NCBI RefSeq assembly: GCF_030063455.1
Contig: NZ_JASITB010000001.1
Span: 620,001 to 684,000 of the forward strand
Length of the DNA stretch: 64,000 nt
Source of the DNA: Cryobacterium sp. PH31-O1
GTDB lineage: Bacteria; Actinomycetota; Actinomycetes; Actinomycetales; Microbacteriaceae
Reading direction: 5' to 3'
Below are positions 48,179 to 56,053 of the stretch, in pieces. Both the position numbers and the translations under genes were made by a program. The stretch's first letter is position 1, and each line of letters begins with the position of its first letter. The notes under the pieces are model-generated. The model had not been told where the DNA came from. It saw nothing but the letters and a program-made list of their open reading frames with translations, and did no database searches.

Positions 48179-48975
48179 TATTCGGTGCCCGTATCGGCTT
48201 GTTCCACCTCGCGGAACACCGCGGGATAATCGTCGAGCCAGGCCCAGCGCGACAGCGGCCAGCTCACAACGAGGGCACGACCGACGACATTCTCAACCGG
48301 CACATAGCCCTTGCCGGCCGTCTCGCCGTTGTAGCGGGAGTCCTTGGAGTTGTAGCGGTTGTCACCCATCATCCAGAGCGAATCGGCCGGGATGGTGACC
48401 TCGAAGTCATCCTTGGAAACCTTCGTCTCACCGGCCGGCAGCAGAACGTAGGCCGACTCGTCGAGCGGAATATCGTTGACGCTCATCTGGCCGAGAGCGT
48501 TGCAGCAGACGACGTGGTCACCGGGCAACCCGATGACCCGTTTAATGAGGTGATCATTACTGTCGGGTGCCGACAACCCCACGACCGAGAGCAGCCAATC
48601 AGCGCCGGCCACGATCGGGTTCTGCACGATTTCGGGCTGGGGCAGCAGCCATCCGCCCGGATCTTTGAACACGATGACGTCGCCGCGGGTGATCGGGATC
48701 AGTTCGGGTTCGAGCTGATTGACGATGATGCGGTCGTTGATCTGAAGGGTGTTCTCCATCGACCCGGAGGGGATGTAGAACGACCGGATCAGAAACGTCT
48801 TGATCAGAAACGAGATGAGCAGCGCAACCACGAAAATAATGAGGAGGTCGCGGATAAACAGCAAGACGCTGCGCTTTTTGCTGGGCGCCTTCGTACTGCG
48901 GGCCATCTTGCGAGGAAACCTCTTCGACTCTGATACCCGACGATCGGACCTGGAGGCGAGCACTTCATCTGTCAT
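48178..48975 (-). CDS. lepB: Signal peptidase I
   Basis: LepB cleaves Sec signal peptides at the outer membrane face. A single N-terminal helix (LLIIFVVALLISFLIKTFL) is followed by box B with the catalytic Ser in IPSGSMENTLQINDRI, GDVIVFKDPG, box D with the Lys in IKRVIGLPGDHV, and box E MMGDNRYNSKDSRY. 265 residues is normal. It follows rplS, with a strong hairpin between. Confidence 0.95.
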   Translation of the reverse strand: MTDEVLASRSDRRVSESKRFPRKMARSTKAPSKKRSVLLFIRDLLIIFVVALLISFLIKTFLIRSFYIPSGSMENTLQINDRIIVNQLEPELIPITRGDVIVFKDPGGWLLPQPEIVQNPIVAGADWLLSVVGLSAPDSNDHLIKRVIGLPGDHVVCCNALGQMSVNDIPLDESAYVLLPAGETKVSKDDFEVTIPADSLWMMGDNRYNSKDSRYNGETAGKGYVPVENVVGRALVVSWPLSRWAWLDDYPAVFREVEQADTGTE

Positions 48976-48982
48976 TTAACCG

Positions 48983-49021
48983 CCTGAGCTCCCCATCAGT
49001 TTAGGTGATGGGGAGCTCAGG
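48983..49021 (-). terminator. Perfect 16-bp hairpin after rplS
   Basis: CCTGAGCTCCCCATCA (48983-48998) and TGATGGGGAGCTCAGG (49006-49021) form a perfect 16-bp stem with a 7-nt loop, 34 bp after the rplS stop and just before lepB. It lacks a T tract. It is likely a terminator or attenuator between rplS and lepB. Confidence 0.75.
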
Positions 49022-49055
49022 GAAGAATCCTGTAGCAGCGGGTTTAGCGCAAAAG

Positions 49056-49397
49056 TTAGCGCTTTTCCTTGATCTTGGCCTTCTTGCCACGCAGGTCGCG
49101 CAGGTAGTACAGCTTCGCGCGACGAACATCGCCGCGAGTCACGATCTCGATGTGGTCAATGACCGGGGAGTGCACCGGGAAGGTACGCTCGACGCCGATC
49201 TGGAAGCTGACCTTGCGAACGCAGAACGTTTCGCGCACGCCTTCGCCGGAGCGGCCGATGACGACTCCCTGGAAGACCTGGATACGAGAGCGGGTTCCCT
49301 CAATGATGTTGACGTGAACCTTGACGGTGTCGCCGGCACGGAAGTCAGGAAGATCCTTCTTCAGTGATGGGGCGTCTACCGCGTCGAGAATATGCAT
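49056..49397 (-). CDS. rplS: 50S ribosomal protein L19
   Basis: L19 sits at the 30S-50S interface. The 113 residues include [55 protein letters not shown] and the C-terminal [19 protein letters not shown]. It is the last core gene before the lepB hairpin. Confidence 0.97.
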   Translation of the reverse strand: MHILDAVDAPSLKKDLPDFRAGDTVKVHVNIIEGTRSRIQVFQGVVIGRSGEGVRETFCVRKVSFQIGVERTFPVHSPVIDHIEIVTRGDVRRAKLYYLRDLRGKKAKIKEKR

Positions 49398-49580
49398 GTT
49401 GTTTCGCTCTCTGTACCCGCCACAGGTCGACTACGCTAGGTGCTTCATTCGAAGCAATCAGTATGAGTATGTGCGCCACCAGTGCAGGTTCCCCTGTGGC
49501 AGAGTCCTGCGGCGGCACAATCGCTTATTCTGCCATGAACTCGGTCCCGCCGCAAAGTCGGCCGGTGATAAGGGCCTTTG

Positions 49581-49621
49581 TGATCAGGGCCTGATCAGGG
49601 CCGGTGTGATCAGGGCCGGTC
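49581..49621. repeat. 15-bp tandem repeats over a stop codon
   Basis: A truncated unit at 49581-49591 is followed by two 15-bp units at 49592 and 49607 that differ at one base. The stop of the 186-aa membrane protein (49610-49612) lies in the last unit. Confidence 0.88.
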
Positions 49622-50170
49622 GCGTTTTTCTTCGATGACGATGACCTCTGGCGTGCCCGTTCGGCCAAAAGTCGGTGGCGGCCTGGTCTGATTCGGTCGT
49701 GACGTGTTAGGCAGTGGATGCTGCGGCCCGGCAGGCTTAGGCTGTGCGGGCATCGTCTGCCCGCGCGCCGCTTGTTCCACCAGATCGACCATGGCGCGCA
49801 TTCGACGCTTGGCGGAATCGACCAGCTCCCAGACGGCGAACCAGAACACGGCGAGGCCGCCGATGATAACGAGCACGCTGAGCCAGCCCGCGGCATCCGT
49901 TGAAAAAGGAATGGCGATGATAAGCGCGTGCCAGAGGGCGAGCACGCCGACATCGGCGAAGGAGACGGCCCGGGATTCGCGCACTTCTTTGCGCGCGAAG
50001 ATGACGAGGGCGACGAGCAGCATGCCGAGGCCGATGAGCACGGCTCCGAAGAAGATGCCCAGCACCGCCCAGGCGCCCGATCCGAAGATCGAGGACCCAA
50101 CGAGGAGCCAGAGCGGCAGGGCTCCGGCGGCAATGAATTGCCAGTGGTAGAAGGCGCGGCGGATGATCAC
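49610..50170 (-). CDS. Four-helix membrane protein of unknown function
   Basis: The 186-residue protein has four membrane segments (residues 10-31, 33-57, 72-88, 92-113) then a basic, Pro-rich cytoplasmic tail (KPAGPQHPLPN, RPPPTFGRTG) that contains a VIVIEEKRD end. I know no named family. It lies between trmD and rplS, where many actinobacteria have no gene, so it may be an added gene. The 3' end overlaps a 15-bp tandem repeat. Confidence 0.7.
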   Translation of the reverse strand: MIIRRAFYHWQFIAAGALPLWLLVGSSIFGSGAWAVLGIFFGAVLIGLGMLLVALVIFARKEVRESRAVSFADVGVLALWHALIIAIPFSTDAAGWLSVLVIIGGLAVFWFAVWELVDSAKRRMRAMVDLVEQAARGQTMPAQPKPAGPQHPLPNTSRPNQTRPPPTFGRTGTPEVIVIEEKRDRP

Positions 50171-50198
50171 GGCGTCAGTTTATCGACGCGGACTGACA

Positions 50199-50966
50199 CT
50201 AACCTTGGCGTTCGCTGGTGGCTGAAGGGGCCAGCAGATCGGGCCGAACGCGTTGGGTTCGTTCGATCTGCTGCTCGTGGCGCCAGATGCTGATGGCCCC
50301 GTGGTCGCCGCTGCGCAGCACGGGAGGTACGTCGAGGCCGCGCCAGTTTGCCGGTTTGGTGTAGCTGGGGTATTCGAGCAGGCCGTCTTCGTGAGATTCC
50401 TCGATGAGGCTCGCCGGATTGCCGACGACGCCGGGAATGAGCCGACCGATCGCTTCGATCATGGCCATAACGGCGACCTCTCCCCCGTTGAGCACGTAGT
50501 CGCCCAGACTGACCAGTCGCACCCGGCCACGCTGTGAGTAGTGGTCAACGACGCGCTCGTCGATGCCCTCGTAACGGCCGCAACCGAAGACGAGGTGCCG
50601 CTCGAGCGACAGCTCGCGGGCCATGGCCTGGGTGAACTGGTCGCCCGCCGGCGAGGGAAAGATGAGGATGGGGCCGTCGTCGGCCGCGGAGTCGGCGATC
50701 GACGTTTCGGCCGCGACCGACTCGGCCGAGGCCGGGTCAGCCCCCAGGATGGCATCGAGGGCGTCACCCCACGGCTCGGGCTTCATGACCATGCCGGCAC
50801 CGCCGCCGTAGGGAGTGTCATCGACCGAATGGTGCCGATCGTGGGTATGGTCGCGCAGGTTGTGCACGCCCAGTTCGATCAGCCCGCTTTGGCGGGCCTT
50901 GCCGAGCAGCGACAGGTCGAGCACATCAAAGAATTCGGGAAAAATGGTGACGATGTCGATGCGCAT
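50199..50966 (-). CDS. trmD: tRNA (guanine-N1)-methyltransferase TrmD
   Basis: TrmD methylates G37 of tRNAs, preventing frameshifts. [14 protein letters not shown] opens it; the SAM trefoil-knot shows [30 protein letters not shown] and [23 protein letters not shown] 50966 (MRIDIVTIF) is chosen; a TTG at 50972 would add two residues. The normal neighbour rimM is 3.6 kb away because of an inserted siroheme block. Confidence 0.95.
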   Translation of the reverse strand: MRIDIVTIFPEFFDVLDLSLLGKARQSGLIELGVHNLRDHTHDRHHSVDDTPYGGGAGMVMKPEPWGDALDAILGADPASAESVAAETSIADSAADDGPILIFPSPAGDQFTQAMARELSLERHLVFGCGRYEGIDERVVDHYSQRGRVRLVSLGDYVLNGGEVAVMAMIEAIGRLIPGVVGNPASLIEESHEDGLLEYPSYTKPANWRGLDVPPVLRSGDHGAISIWRHEQQIERTQRVRPDLLAPSATSERQG

Positions 50967-50975
50967 GGTCAAATT

Positions 50976-51758
50976 CTAGAAGAGTTGGGCGTGCTCTTTC
51001 GCCTCGAGGTAGCGGTCGAGGACCAGATCGACCAGCGACGCGGGGGCTGCTTCCCCCGCGAGCAGCAGCGGGGCGGTGATCCGGTCGGCACCAGCGCCCT
51101 GGGCGCGAGTGAGATCGAAGAAGAATCCGGGCGCCATCAAATAGGTACTCACGGTCACGGTGGCGCCGCGCAATCGCGCCGCGGTGACGGCGCAGGCCAG
51201 CCGAGGCGCGGCGGCGGAGAGAAAACCGACGGTGACGCGCACCCCGAGCCGCTGTTGCAGCATCGCGCCGACCCGGCGGCAGTCCTCGACGGCGCGCACG
51301 TCGCTCGATCCGGCCGCGGCGAGCACGATCTCCTGGCTTGGTGCCAGCGTGTCGATTCCGGCTGCCCGCAGGCGATGCTCGAGCACATCGATGAGCCGGT
51401 CGTCCGGGCCGAGCGCGCGCGACAGGGCGCTTGCACGCTCGTGCGCGCTGGTCTCCCGTTGCAGGTCGACGTGCACGTGATACCCGGCCGAGAGCAGCAG
51501 GGGCACGACGACCGCGGCGCGGTCGCACCGCACGGCGTCGAGGCTGGCCGCGACGTCTGGCTGCTGCACATCAACGAAACCGCCGGTCACGCCGAGATCC
51601 GGTCGGGCGAGGGCGACACCGTCGACGAGCGCCTTAATGGCAGCCCGGCCGTCGGCCGAGTTGGTGCCGTGCGAGATGGCGACGAGCGCGGCAGGCAGGG
51701 CTGTCGACCGACCGGCAGCCGGTCGTTCGGTTCTGCGCCGTTCGTCGAGCAGGGTCAC
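50976..51758 (-). CDS. Sirohydrochlorin ferrochelatase (CbiX/SirB-like)
   Basis: This is a class II chelatase inserting iron (or cobalt) into sirohydrochlorin, the last step of siroheme synthesis. The N-terminal metal-binding motif reads AISHGTNSADGR and the second half holds VVPLLLSAGYHVHVD, with the family His. 260 residues covers two tandem half-domains. GTG 51758 overlaps the nirD remnant stop as GTGA, with AGGGG 5 nt upstream; earlier in-frame starts run into nirD. Siroheme is needed by nitrite and sulfite reductases. Confidence 0.85.
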   Translation of the reverse strand: MTLLDERRRTERPAAGRSTALPAALVAISHGTNSADGRAAIKALVDGVALARPDLGVTGGFVDVQQPDVAASLDAVRCDRAAVVVPLLLSAGYHVHVDLQRETSAHERASALSRALGPDDRLIDVLEHRLRAAGIDTLAPSQEIVLAAAGSSDVRAVEDCRRVGAMLQQRLGVRVTVGFLSAAAPRLACAVTAARLRGATVTVSTYLMAPGFFFDLTRAQGAGADRITAPLLLAGEAAPASLVDLVLDRYLEAKEHAQLF

Positions 51759-52078
51759 GCCGCCCCTGAGAATCCAGGTTCGACCGCAACCTCGATGTAG
51801 CCGCCGACGATGCGAGTTTCGTAGGTGTTCAGCACGAGCGTTCGGTTGGTGAAGCACCCTCCGGTACCGAGGTCGTAAACCACTTTGTGCAGCGGCGAGG
51901 AGCCCGCCTCACAGGAGAGGTGCGCAGCTGTGGGTCTTTCGACCAGTGCGGGACACACGAGCGACACGAGGGGGAAACTGCCCCGAACTACGCTCACAAT
52001 TGCCCCGCTCTGAAAGGATGCTGATGCCAGCTTCTCGTGAAACCGCTTCTGCGTATTCTGCCCCAGCCACCGCAGCAT
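51755..52078 (-). pseudogene. nirD remnant (C-terminal half of nitrite reductase small subunit)
   Basis: From about 51901 to the stop at 51755, the frame encodes SSPLHKVVYDLGTGGCFTN, RTLVLNTYETRIVGGYIEV, the C-terminal Rieske-like end of NirD. The upstream part of this 107-codon frame does not resemble NirD, which normally begins about 60 residues earlier. I infer a 5'-truncated gene kept because its end contains the RBS of the chelatase. No nirB follows or precedes it as an intact gene. Confidence 0.7.
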
Positions 52079-52363
52079 CCACTAGGCACGCGACACACGC
52101 CGTCACATCACCGAGGGCAGCGGATGCCGCCACACCGGATTCGGGTCGGCCTCGCCGCATCATCGTCATCGTGATCGGCGGCGGCCCCGCACTCCCTCTT
52201 CATCGTCGTGCTGGCCGAGAAGAAGCACCGACCAAATCAGACCCCGGCATACCCCTCGTTACGGAGCGTGACCAAATCCGCCCGGCGACCCCGGCCCAAC
52301 GGGCCTCGTCGAGTACTGTGCTACTAAATGGAAGCAGCACTCCCGTTCGAAAAGAGTAAGCAG
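51902..52363. other. Decayed region between nirD remnant and cobA
   Basis: This 462-bp stretch has no intact gene I can support. On the plus strand, an ATG at 52024 preceded by GAAAGG opens a frame that reaches RRIIVIVIGGGPA (52156-52191), like the dinucleotide-binding start of an FAD/NAD oxidoreductase such as NirB, and then loses family character. It may be the start of a deleted nitrite reductase or related flavoprotein. It must also carry the cobA promoter. Confidence 0.45.
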
Positions 52364-53221
52364 ATGACAACCCAGAGTTCCCGTATGGCTGGGTCAGTCA
52401 GCGGCCCGTTGGTCAGTACCGGGTCAGTCAGCGGCCCGTTGGCCAGTACCGGGTCAGTCACCCTAATCGGTGGCGGCCCCGGCGCCGTCGAACTGCTCAC
52501 CGTCGCCGCCGTCACCGCGTTGCAACAAGCGGATGTCGTGCTGTTCGACCGTCTCGCGCCCAACGACGATCTCACCTCCCTCGCCCCCAGGGCCACCCTG
52601 ATCGACGTCGGCAAACGCGCCGGCAGCCACCCGGTCTCGCAGATCGAAATTGAAGACCTCCTGGTCGAGCATGCCCTCGCCGGCCAGCGCGTGGTTCGGC
52701 TGAAGGGCGGCGACCCTTACGTGTTTGGCCGCGGCAGCGAAGAAGTGCTCGCCTGCCACCGCAACGGCATTGCGGTCACCGTCGTGTCGGGCGTCACGAG
52801 TGCGATCGCGGTGCCGGCGGCGGCCGGGATTCCGCTGACCCACCGCGGCATCAGCCACGCCTTCACCGTGATCAGCGGGCACGCGCCGCTCACCGACAAC
52901 GAACTCGAGGGTCTCGCCCTGCTCGGGAGCACCATCGTCGTCTTGATGGGTGTCGGCACCCTGCCGACCTTCAGCCAGGGTCTGCTGCGCCACGGCATGC
53001 CCGCCGACATGCCGGTGGCCATCATCGAGCGTGGGTTCAGCGCCACTCAGCGCACCACCGTGAGCACCCTGTCGACGGTTCTGGCGGATGCCGCGGCGGC
53101 CGGCGTGCGCAGCCCAGCCGTTCTGGTCGTCGGCGAAGTCGTACGCCTCGCTTTCAGCGGCGACACTTCCGCCGAAGAGCTGGTGGCCAGAGCGGCCGAG
53201 TTCGCGGTGACCGACCGATGA
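52364..53221 (+). CDS. cobA: Uroporphyrinogen-III C-methyltransferase
   Basis: This enzyme makes precorrin-2 from uroporphyrinogen III using SAM. VTLIGGGPGAVELLTVAA binds SAM; QADVVLFDRLAP, VVRLKGGDPYVFGRGSEE and VPAAAGIPLTHRG follow in family order. I take ATG 52364 (MTTQSS, with AAAGAG upstream); an ATG at 52328 has no RBS. Residues 9-32 hold a ten-residue duplication GSVSGPL(V/A)ST encoded by a 30-bp repeat. The stop overlaps hemD by 4 bp. Together with the chelatase it gives siroheme. Confidence 0.94.
   Translation: MTTQSSRMAGSVSGPLVSTGSVSGPLASTGSVTLIGGGPGAVELLTVAAVTALQQADVVLFDRLAPNDDLTSLAPRATLIDVGKRAGSHPVSQIEIEDLLVEHALAGQRVVRLKGGDPYVFGRGSEEVLACHRNGIAVTVVSGVTSAIAVPAAAGIPLTHRGISHAFTVISGHAPLTDNELEGLALLGSTIVVLMGVGTLPTFSQGLLRHGMPADMPVAIIERGFSATQRTTVSTLSTVLADAAAAGVRSPAVLVVGEVVRLAFSGDTSAEELVARAAEFAVTDR
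52391..52460 (+). repeat. 30-bp tandem repeat near the 5' end of cobA
   Basis: Two 30-bp units (52391-52420, 52421-52450) and a 10-bp partial third unit encode GSVSGPLVST, GSVSGPLAST and GSV. They lie before the SAM-binding fold begins. Confidence 0.93.
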
Positions 53222-54465
53222 AGGGGGCGAACGACCCGGGCGGGGCGGTCTCGGGCACGGGCGCTGAGGCATCCGCTGTGGCTGGTGCAAGCGCACCGGA
53301 TCTGCAGGCGCACCACGTGCGCAGGCCGGGCGCGACCGAGCCGATCGCAGTCGCTGCCTCGTTTCTGCAGCCGAACCAGCTCGAAGGGTTTCGGATCGGG
53401 GTCACGAGTGATCGTCGCTCGAGTGACCTGATCGACGCGTTCGAACGGCGCGGCGCCCGTGTGGTGCACGCGCCGACCCTGCGGATCGCCCACTCGGAGC
53501 AGGACGGCCCGCTTCGTGAGGACACCCGCATTATGATCGCGGCGCGCCCCGATATCTTGCTCGCGACAACCGGCTATGGGGTACGGCGCTGGTTCGAGGT
53601 GGCCGAGGCCGATGGCATCGGCTCCGAGCTGACCGATGTGCTGGCCGAGGCGACCATTTTGGTGCGGGGGCCGAAAGCACGCGGCGGCATTCGAGCTACC
53701 GGGCTCAATGACGCCGGCATGAGCGATTCCGAAACGACGGCCTCGCTCGTGGACAAGGTTCTGGCGGAGTACCCGCCGGGGCTCGTGATCGGCGTTCAGG
53801 TGCACGGGGCCACCGACGAGGTGCAGCTGGACCGGTTGCGTGCCGTGCACCAGCGCGTGCTCGTCGTGGCGCCCTACCGCTGGATCGCCGTCGACGACAC
53901 CGATGATCGCGTCTACCGGCTGGTCGAGGCCATCTGTGCCCGCCAGCTGGACTGCGTGACGTTCACGAGCGCGCCGGCCGTGCACGCCCTGTTCACCGCG
54001 GCCGAGGGTATGGAGGTGTACCCCGAGCTGATTGCGGCGCTGCGATTTGAGGTGTGCGCGGCCGCCGTCGGCCCGGTGACCAGCGCCCCGCTCATCGCTG
54101 CCGGGATTGCTCCCATTGCGCCGACCCGATTTCGGATGGGCGCGCTGATTCGACTGGTCTGCGAACATCTTGAGCAGAACATGATCGAGCGGCTGGAAAC
54201 CCAGAATGGGCTCGTGCAGCTGCGCGGCGGGGTCGTGCAGGTCGGCGAGGAACGCGTGCAGCTTCCACCGACGGCGCTCGCCATTATGCGGGCGCTCGTG
54301 CGAGCTGGCGGCGCGGTCGTCTCCAGGGAAGACCTCACGCGGGCGCTGGCCGGCGACTCCGACGATCACGCCATGGAGGTCTCGCTCAGCCGGCTGCGGC
54401 AGACGCTCGGCATTCCCGGGCTCGTCGCGACGGTGGTCAAGCGCGGCTACCGCCTCAACGTCTAA
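53218..54465 (+). CDS. Uroporphyrinogen-III synthase fused to winged-helix DNA-binding domain
   Basis: The 415-residue protein has a HemD domain (residues about 50-320: IGVTSDRRSSDLIDAFERRG, ILLATTGYGVRRWFEVAE, TFTSAPAVHALFT) and a C-terminal OmpR/PhoB-type winged helix (about 335-412: QLPPTALAIMRALVRAGGAV, VSREDLTRALAG, VSLSRLRQTLGIPGL, VVKRGYRLNV). This HemD/regulator fusion is known in actinobacteria near nitrite reductase genes. It could couple tetrapyrrole synthesis to transcription control. The start lies in the cobA stop (ATGA). Confidence 0.87.
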   Translation: MKGANDPGGAVSGTGAEASAVAGASAPDLQAHHVRRPGATEPIAVAASFLQPNQLEGFRIGVTSDRRSSDLIDAFERRGARVVHAPTLRIAHSEQDGPLREDTRIMIAARPDILLATTGYGVRRWFEVAEADGIGSELTDVLAEATILVRGPKARGGIRATGLNDAGMSDSETTASLVDKVLAEYPPGLVIGVQVHGATDEVQLDRLRAVHQRVLVVAPYRWIAVDDTDDRVYRLVEAICARQLDCVTFTSAPAVHALFTAAEGMEVYPELIAALRFEVCAAAVGPVTSAPLIAAGIAPIAPTRFRMGALIRLVCEHLEQNMIERLETQNGLVQLRGGVVQVGEERVQLPPTALAIMRALVRAGGAVVSREDLTRALAGDSDDHAMEVSLSRLRQTLGIPGLVATVVKRGYRLNV

Positions 54466-54514
54466 GTCCCGCGTTACGTTTCCGCTACGCCGGTGCCGCG
54501 CGATATCACGGAAA

Positions 54515-54556
54515 TCTGGCTAGGGCGTCGTTTCGTCTGGCTAGGGCGTCGTTTCG
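54515..54556. repeat. 21-bp tandem duplication over the rimM stop
   Basis: Two identical 21-bp units at 54515-54535 and 54536-54556. The rimM stop (54541-54543) is in the second; the same triplet lies in frame in the first. Confidence 0.93.
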
Positions 54557-55188
54557 GGGGTCGCGGGTGCCGCAGCATCCGTTTCAGCATCAGCTGGGAC
54601 CGGTTTAAGGTCAGCCGGGTCTTCGGGAAGCTCTTCGAGCAGCCCGGGCGGCGGCGTGATCGTGACCAGGCCGTTCTTCACATCGACGCTCGGCACGATG
54701 GCTTTCACGAACGGGATCATGACGTCGCCGGTGGGCGTCTTCACGATCAGCAGATCTTGCGCGGGCATGTGTTCGAGGCGACCGATGGTGCCGATGCGCA
54801 CACCGTCGCGCATGACGGCGAGGCCGACCAGCTGGTGGTCGTACCAGGCGTCTTGTTCATCCGACTGCTCGGCGACGTCCGCGTCGATCCAGAGGATCGC
54901 CTTCGCGAGCGTTTCGGCCGCGCTGCGGTCGACGACATCCTTGAAAAATCCGACCGCGTGCTGGTTGTACCAGCGCAGCTCGACGAGTTCGATCGTCTTG
55001 CCGTGCCAGGCCGAACCGGTCGGAACCTGCAGGGTGAACACGGCGCCCGGGACGAAACGTCGTCCCGGGTCATCCGTGAACAGTTCGAGCTTGATTGCTC
55101 CCTTGAGGCCGTGAGCCTTGGTCAGGCGCCCCACCCGTAATTGCTGGGTACGGTCCTTCTCGCTGTCGTCCACTGTCGCGTCGTTCAC
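54541..55188 (-). CDS. rimM: Ribosome maturation factor RimM
   Basis: RimM helps mature the 16S 3' domain and binds S19. LRVGRLTKAHGLKGAIKLEL and LVELRWYNQHAVGFFKDV give the RimM barrel, and DHQLVGLAVMRDGVRIGTI, DVMIPFVKAIVPSVDVKNG the PRC-barrel. The tail is Pro/Ala-rich. The start is taken as GTG 55188, 4 bp after the KH gene stop; GTG 55173 is an alternative, and upstream in-frame codons overlap the KH gene. 215 residues. Confidence 0.92.
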   Translation of the reverse strand: MNDATVDDSEKDRTQQLRVGRLTKAHGLKGAIKLELFTDDPGRRFVPGAVFTLQVPTGSAWHGKTIELVELRWYNQHAVGFFKDVVDRSAAETLAKAILWIDADVAEQSDEQDAWYDHQLVGLAVMRDGVRIGTIGRLEHMPAQDLLIVKTPTGDVMIPFVKAIVPSVDVKNGLVTITPPPGLLEELPEDPADLKPVPADAETDAAAPATPETTP

Positions 55189-55192
55189 TGAA

Positions 55193-55429
55193 CTAGAAAT
55201 CAGTGTCGACGACGTCGACGCGAACGCGTCGACCATCGGCCAGAGCCGCGACGAGGCTGCGCAGCGCCTTGGCGGTGCGACCGGCACGACCAATGACCCT
55301 GCCGAGGTCCTCGGGGTTCACACGAACCTCGAGCACCTCGCCTCTTGCAGAATTCTTTTCTGCAACGTGCACATCGTTCGGGTGATCAACGATCCCCTTG
55401 ACGAGGTGTTCGAGCGCGGGAGCAAGCAA
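55193..55429 (-). CDS. KH-domain RNA-binding protein (KhpA-like)
   Basis: The 78-residue single-KH protein shows LEHLVKGIVDHPNDVHVAEK and the GxxG loop in DLGRVIGRAGRTAKALRSLV. It is conserved between rpsP and rimM. The start is TTG 55429, 3 bp after the rpsP stop. KhpA proteins pair with KhpB and affect RNA and cell elongation in other bacteria; the role here is inferred. Confidence 0.9.
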   Translation of the reverse strand: MLAPALEHLVKGIVDHPNDVHVAEKNSARGEVLEVRVNPEDLGRVIGRAGRTAKALRSLVAALADGRRVRVDVVDTDF

Positions 55430-55432
55430 GAG

Positions 55433-55837
55433 TTACGCCTCTTCGGTTGCTTCGGCAGCAGCCTCGGGGGCCTTGGCGACGGGCTTCTCGGCCTTGGGCT
55501 TGAGAACCGGCTTCTTCTTCTCGTCGGCGACGAAAGCAGCCTTCGGTTCCTTCACCTTGACGGTGCTCTTGGCGTTCTTGTCGCCCTTGAAAATGCCCCA
55601 GTCGCCCGTGAGCTTGAGAAGTGCAGCAACCTGCTCGGTCGGCTGGGCGCCGACGCTGAGCCAGTACTGCGCACGCTCGGACTTGACCTCGATGACCGAG
55701 GGCTCTTCCGTGGGGTGGTAGATGCCGATCTCTTCGATGACACGACCGTCGCGCTTGGTGCGCGCGTCAGCAACAACGATGCGGTAGTACGGTGCACGGA
55801 TCTTGCCCATGCGCTTCAGACGGATTTTGACAGCCAC
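55433..55837 (-). CDS. rpsP: 30S ribosomal protein S16
   Basis: [20 protein letters not shown] and [17 protein letters not shown] identify S16. GTG 55837, preceded by GGAGA, gives 134 residues; an upstream in-frame region is not coding-like. About 45 C-terminal residues are a Lys/Ala/Glu extension ([16 protein letters not shown]) beyond the usual 85-90-residue core. Confidence 0.96.
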   Translation of the reverse strand: MAVKIRLKRMGKIRAPYYRIVVADARTKRDGRVIEEIGIYHPTEEPSVIEVKSERAQYWLSVGAQPTEQVAALLKLTGDWGIFKGDKNAKSTVKVKEPKAAFVADEKKKPVLKPKAEKPVAKAPEAAAEATEEA

Positions 55838-56053
55838 AATTCTCCAGTGTTGATTCGGTGTTTGGCGAACCTTGGGCCGTGAGCGTGGGGGCACACTCGG
55901 CATAAGCTCTATAGGATCACGTTGCACCGAGATAGAGGGTCGGGCACAACGGATCGCGACTAATCATTGTGTCAGAGATTGCGCACACGGTGTTAATCGA
56001 AACTCGATAATCGACCGTCTACGGCATTCATCAGCCCACCCAAGGAGTACCCC

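Noticed and set aside
52328-52363. An earlier ATG for cobA at 52328
   Set aside because: No RBS precedes it, while the ATG at 52364 has AAAGAG at a fitting distance.
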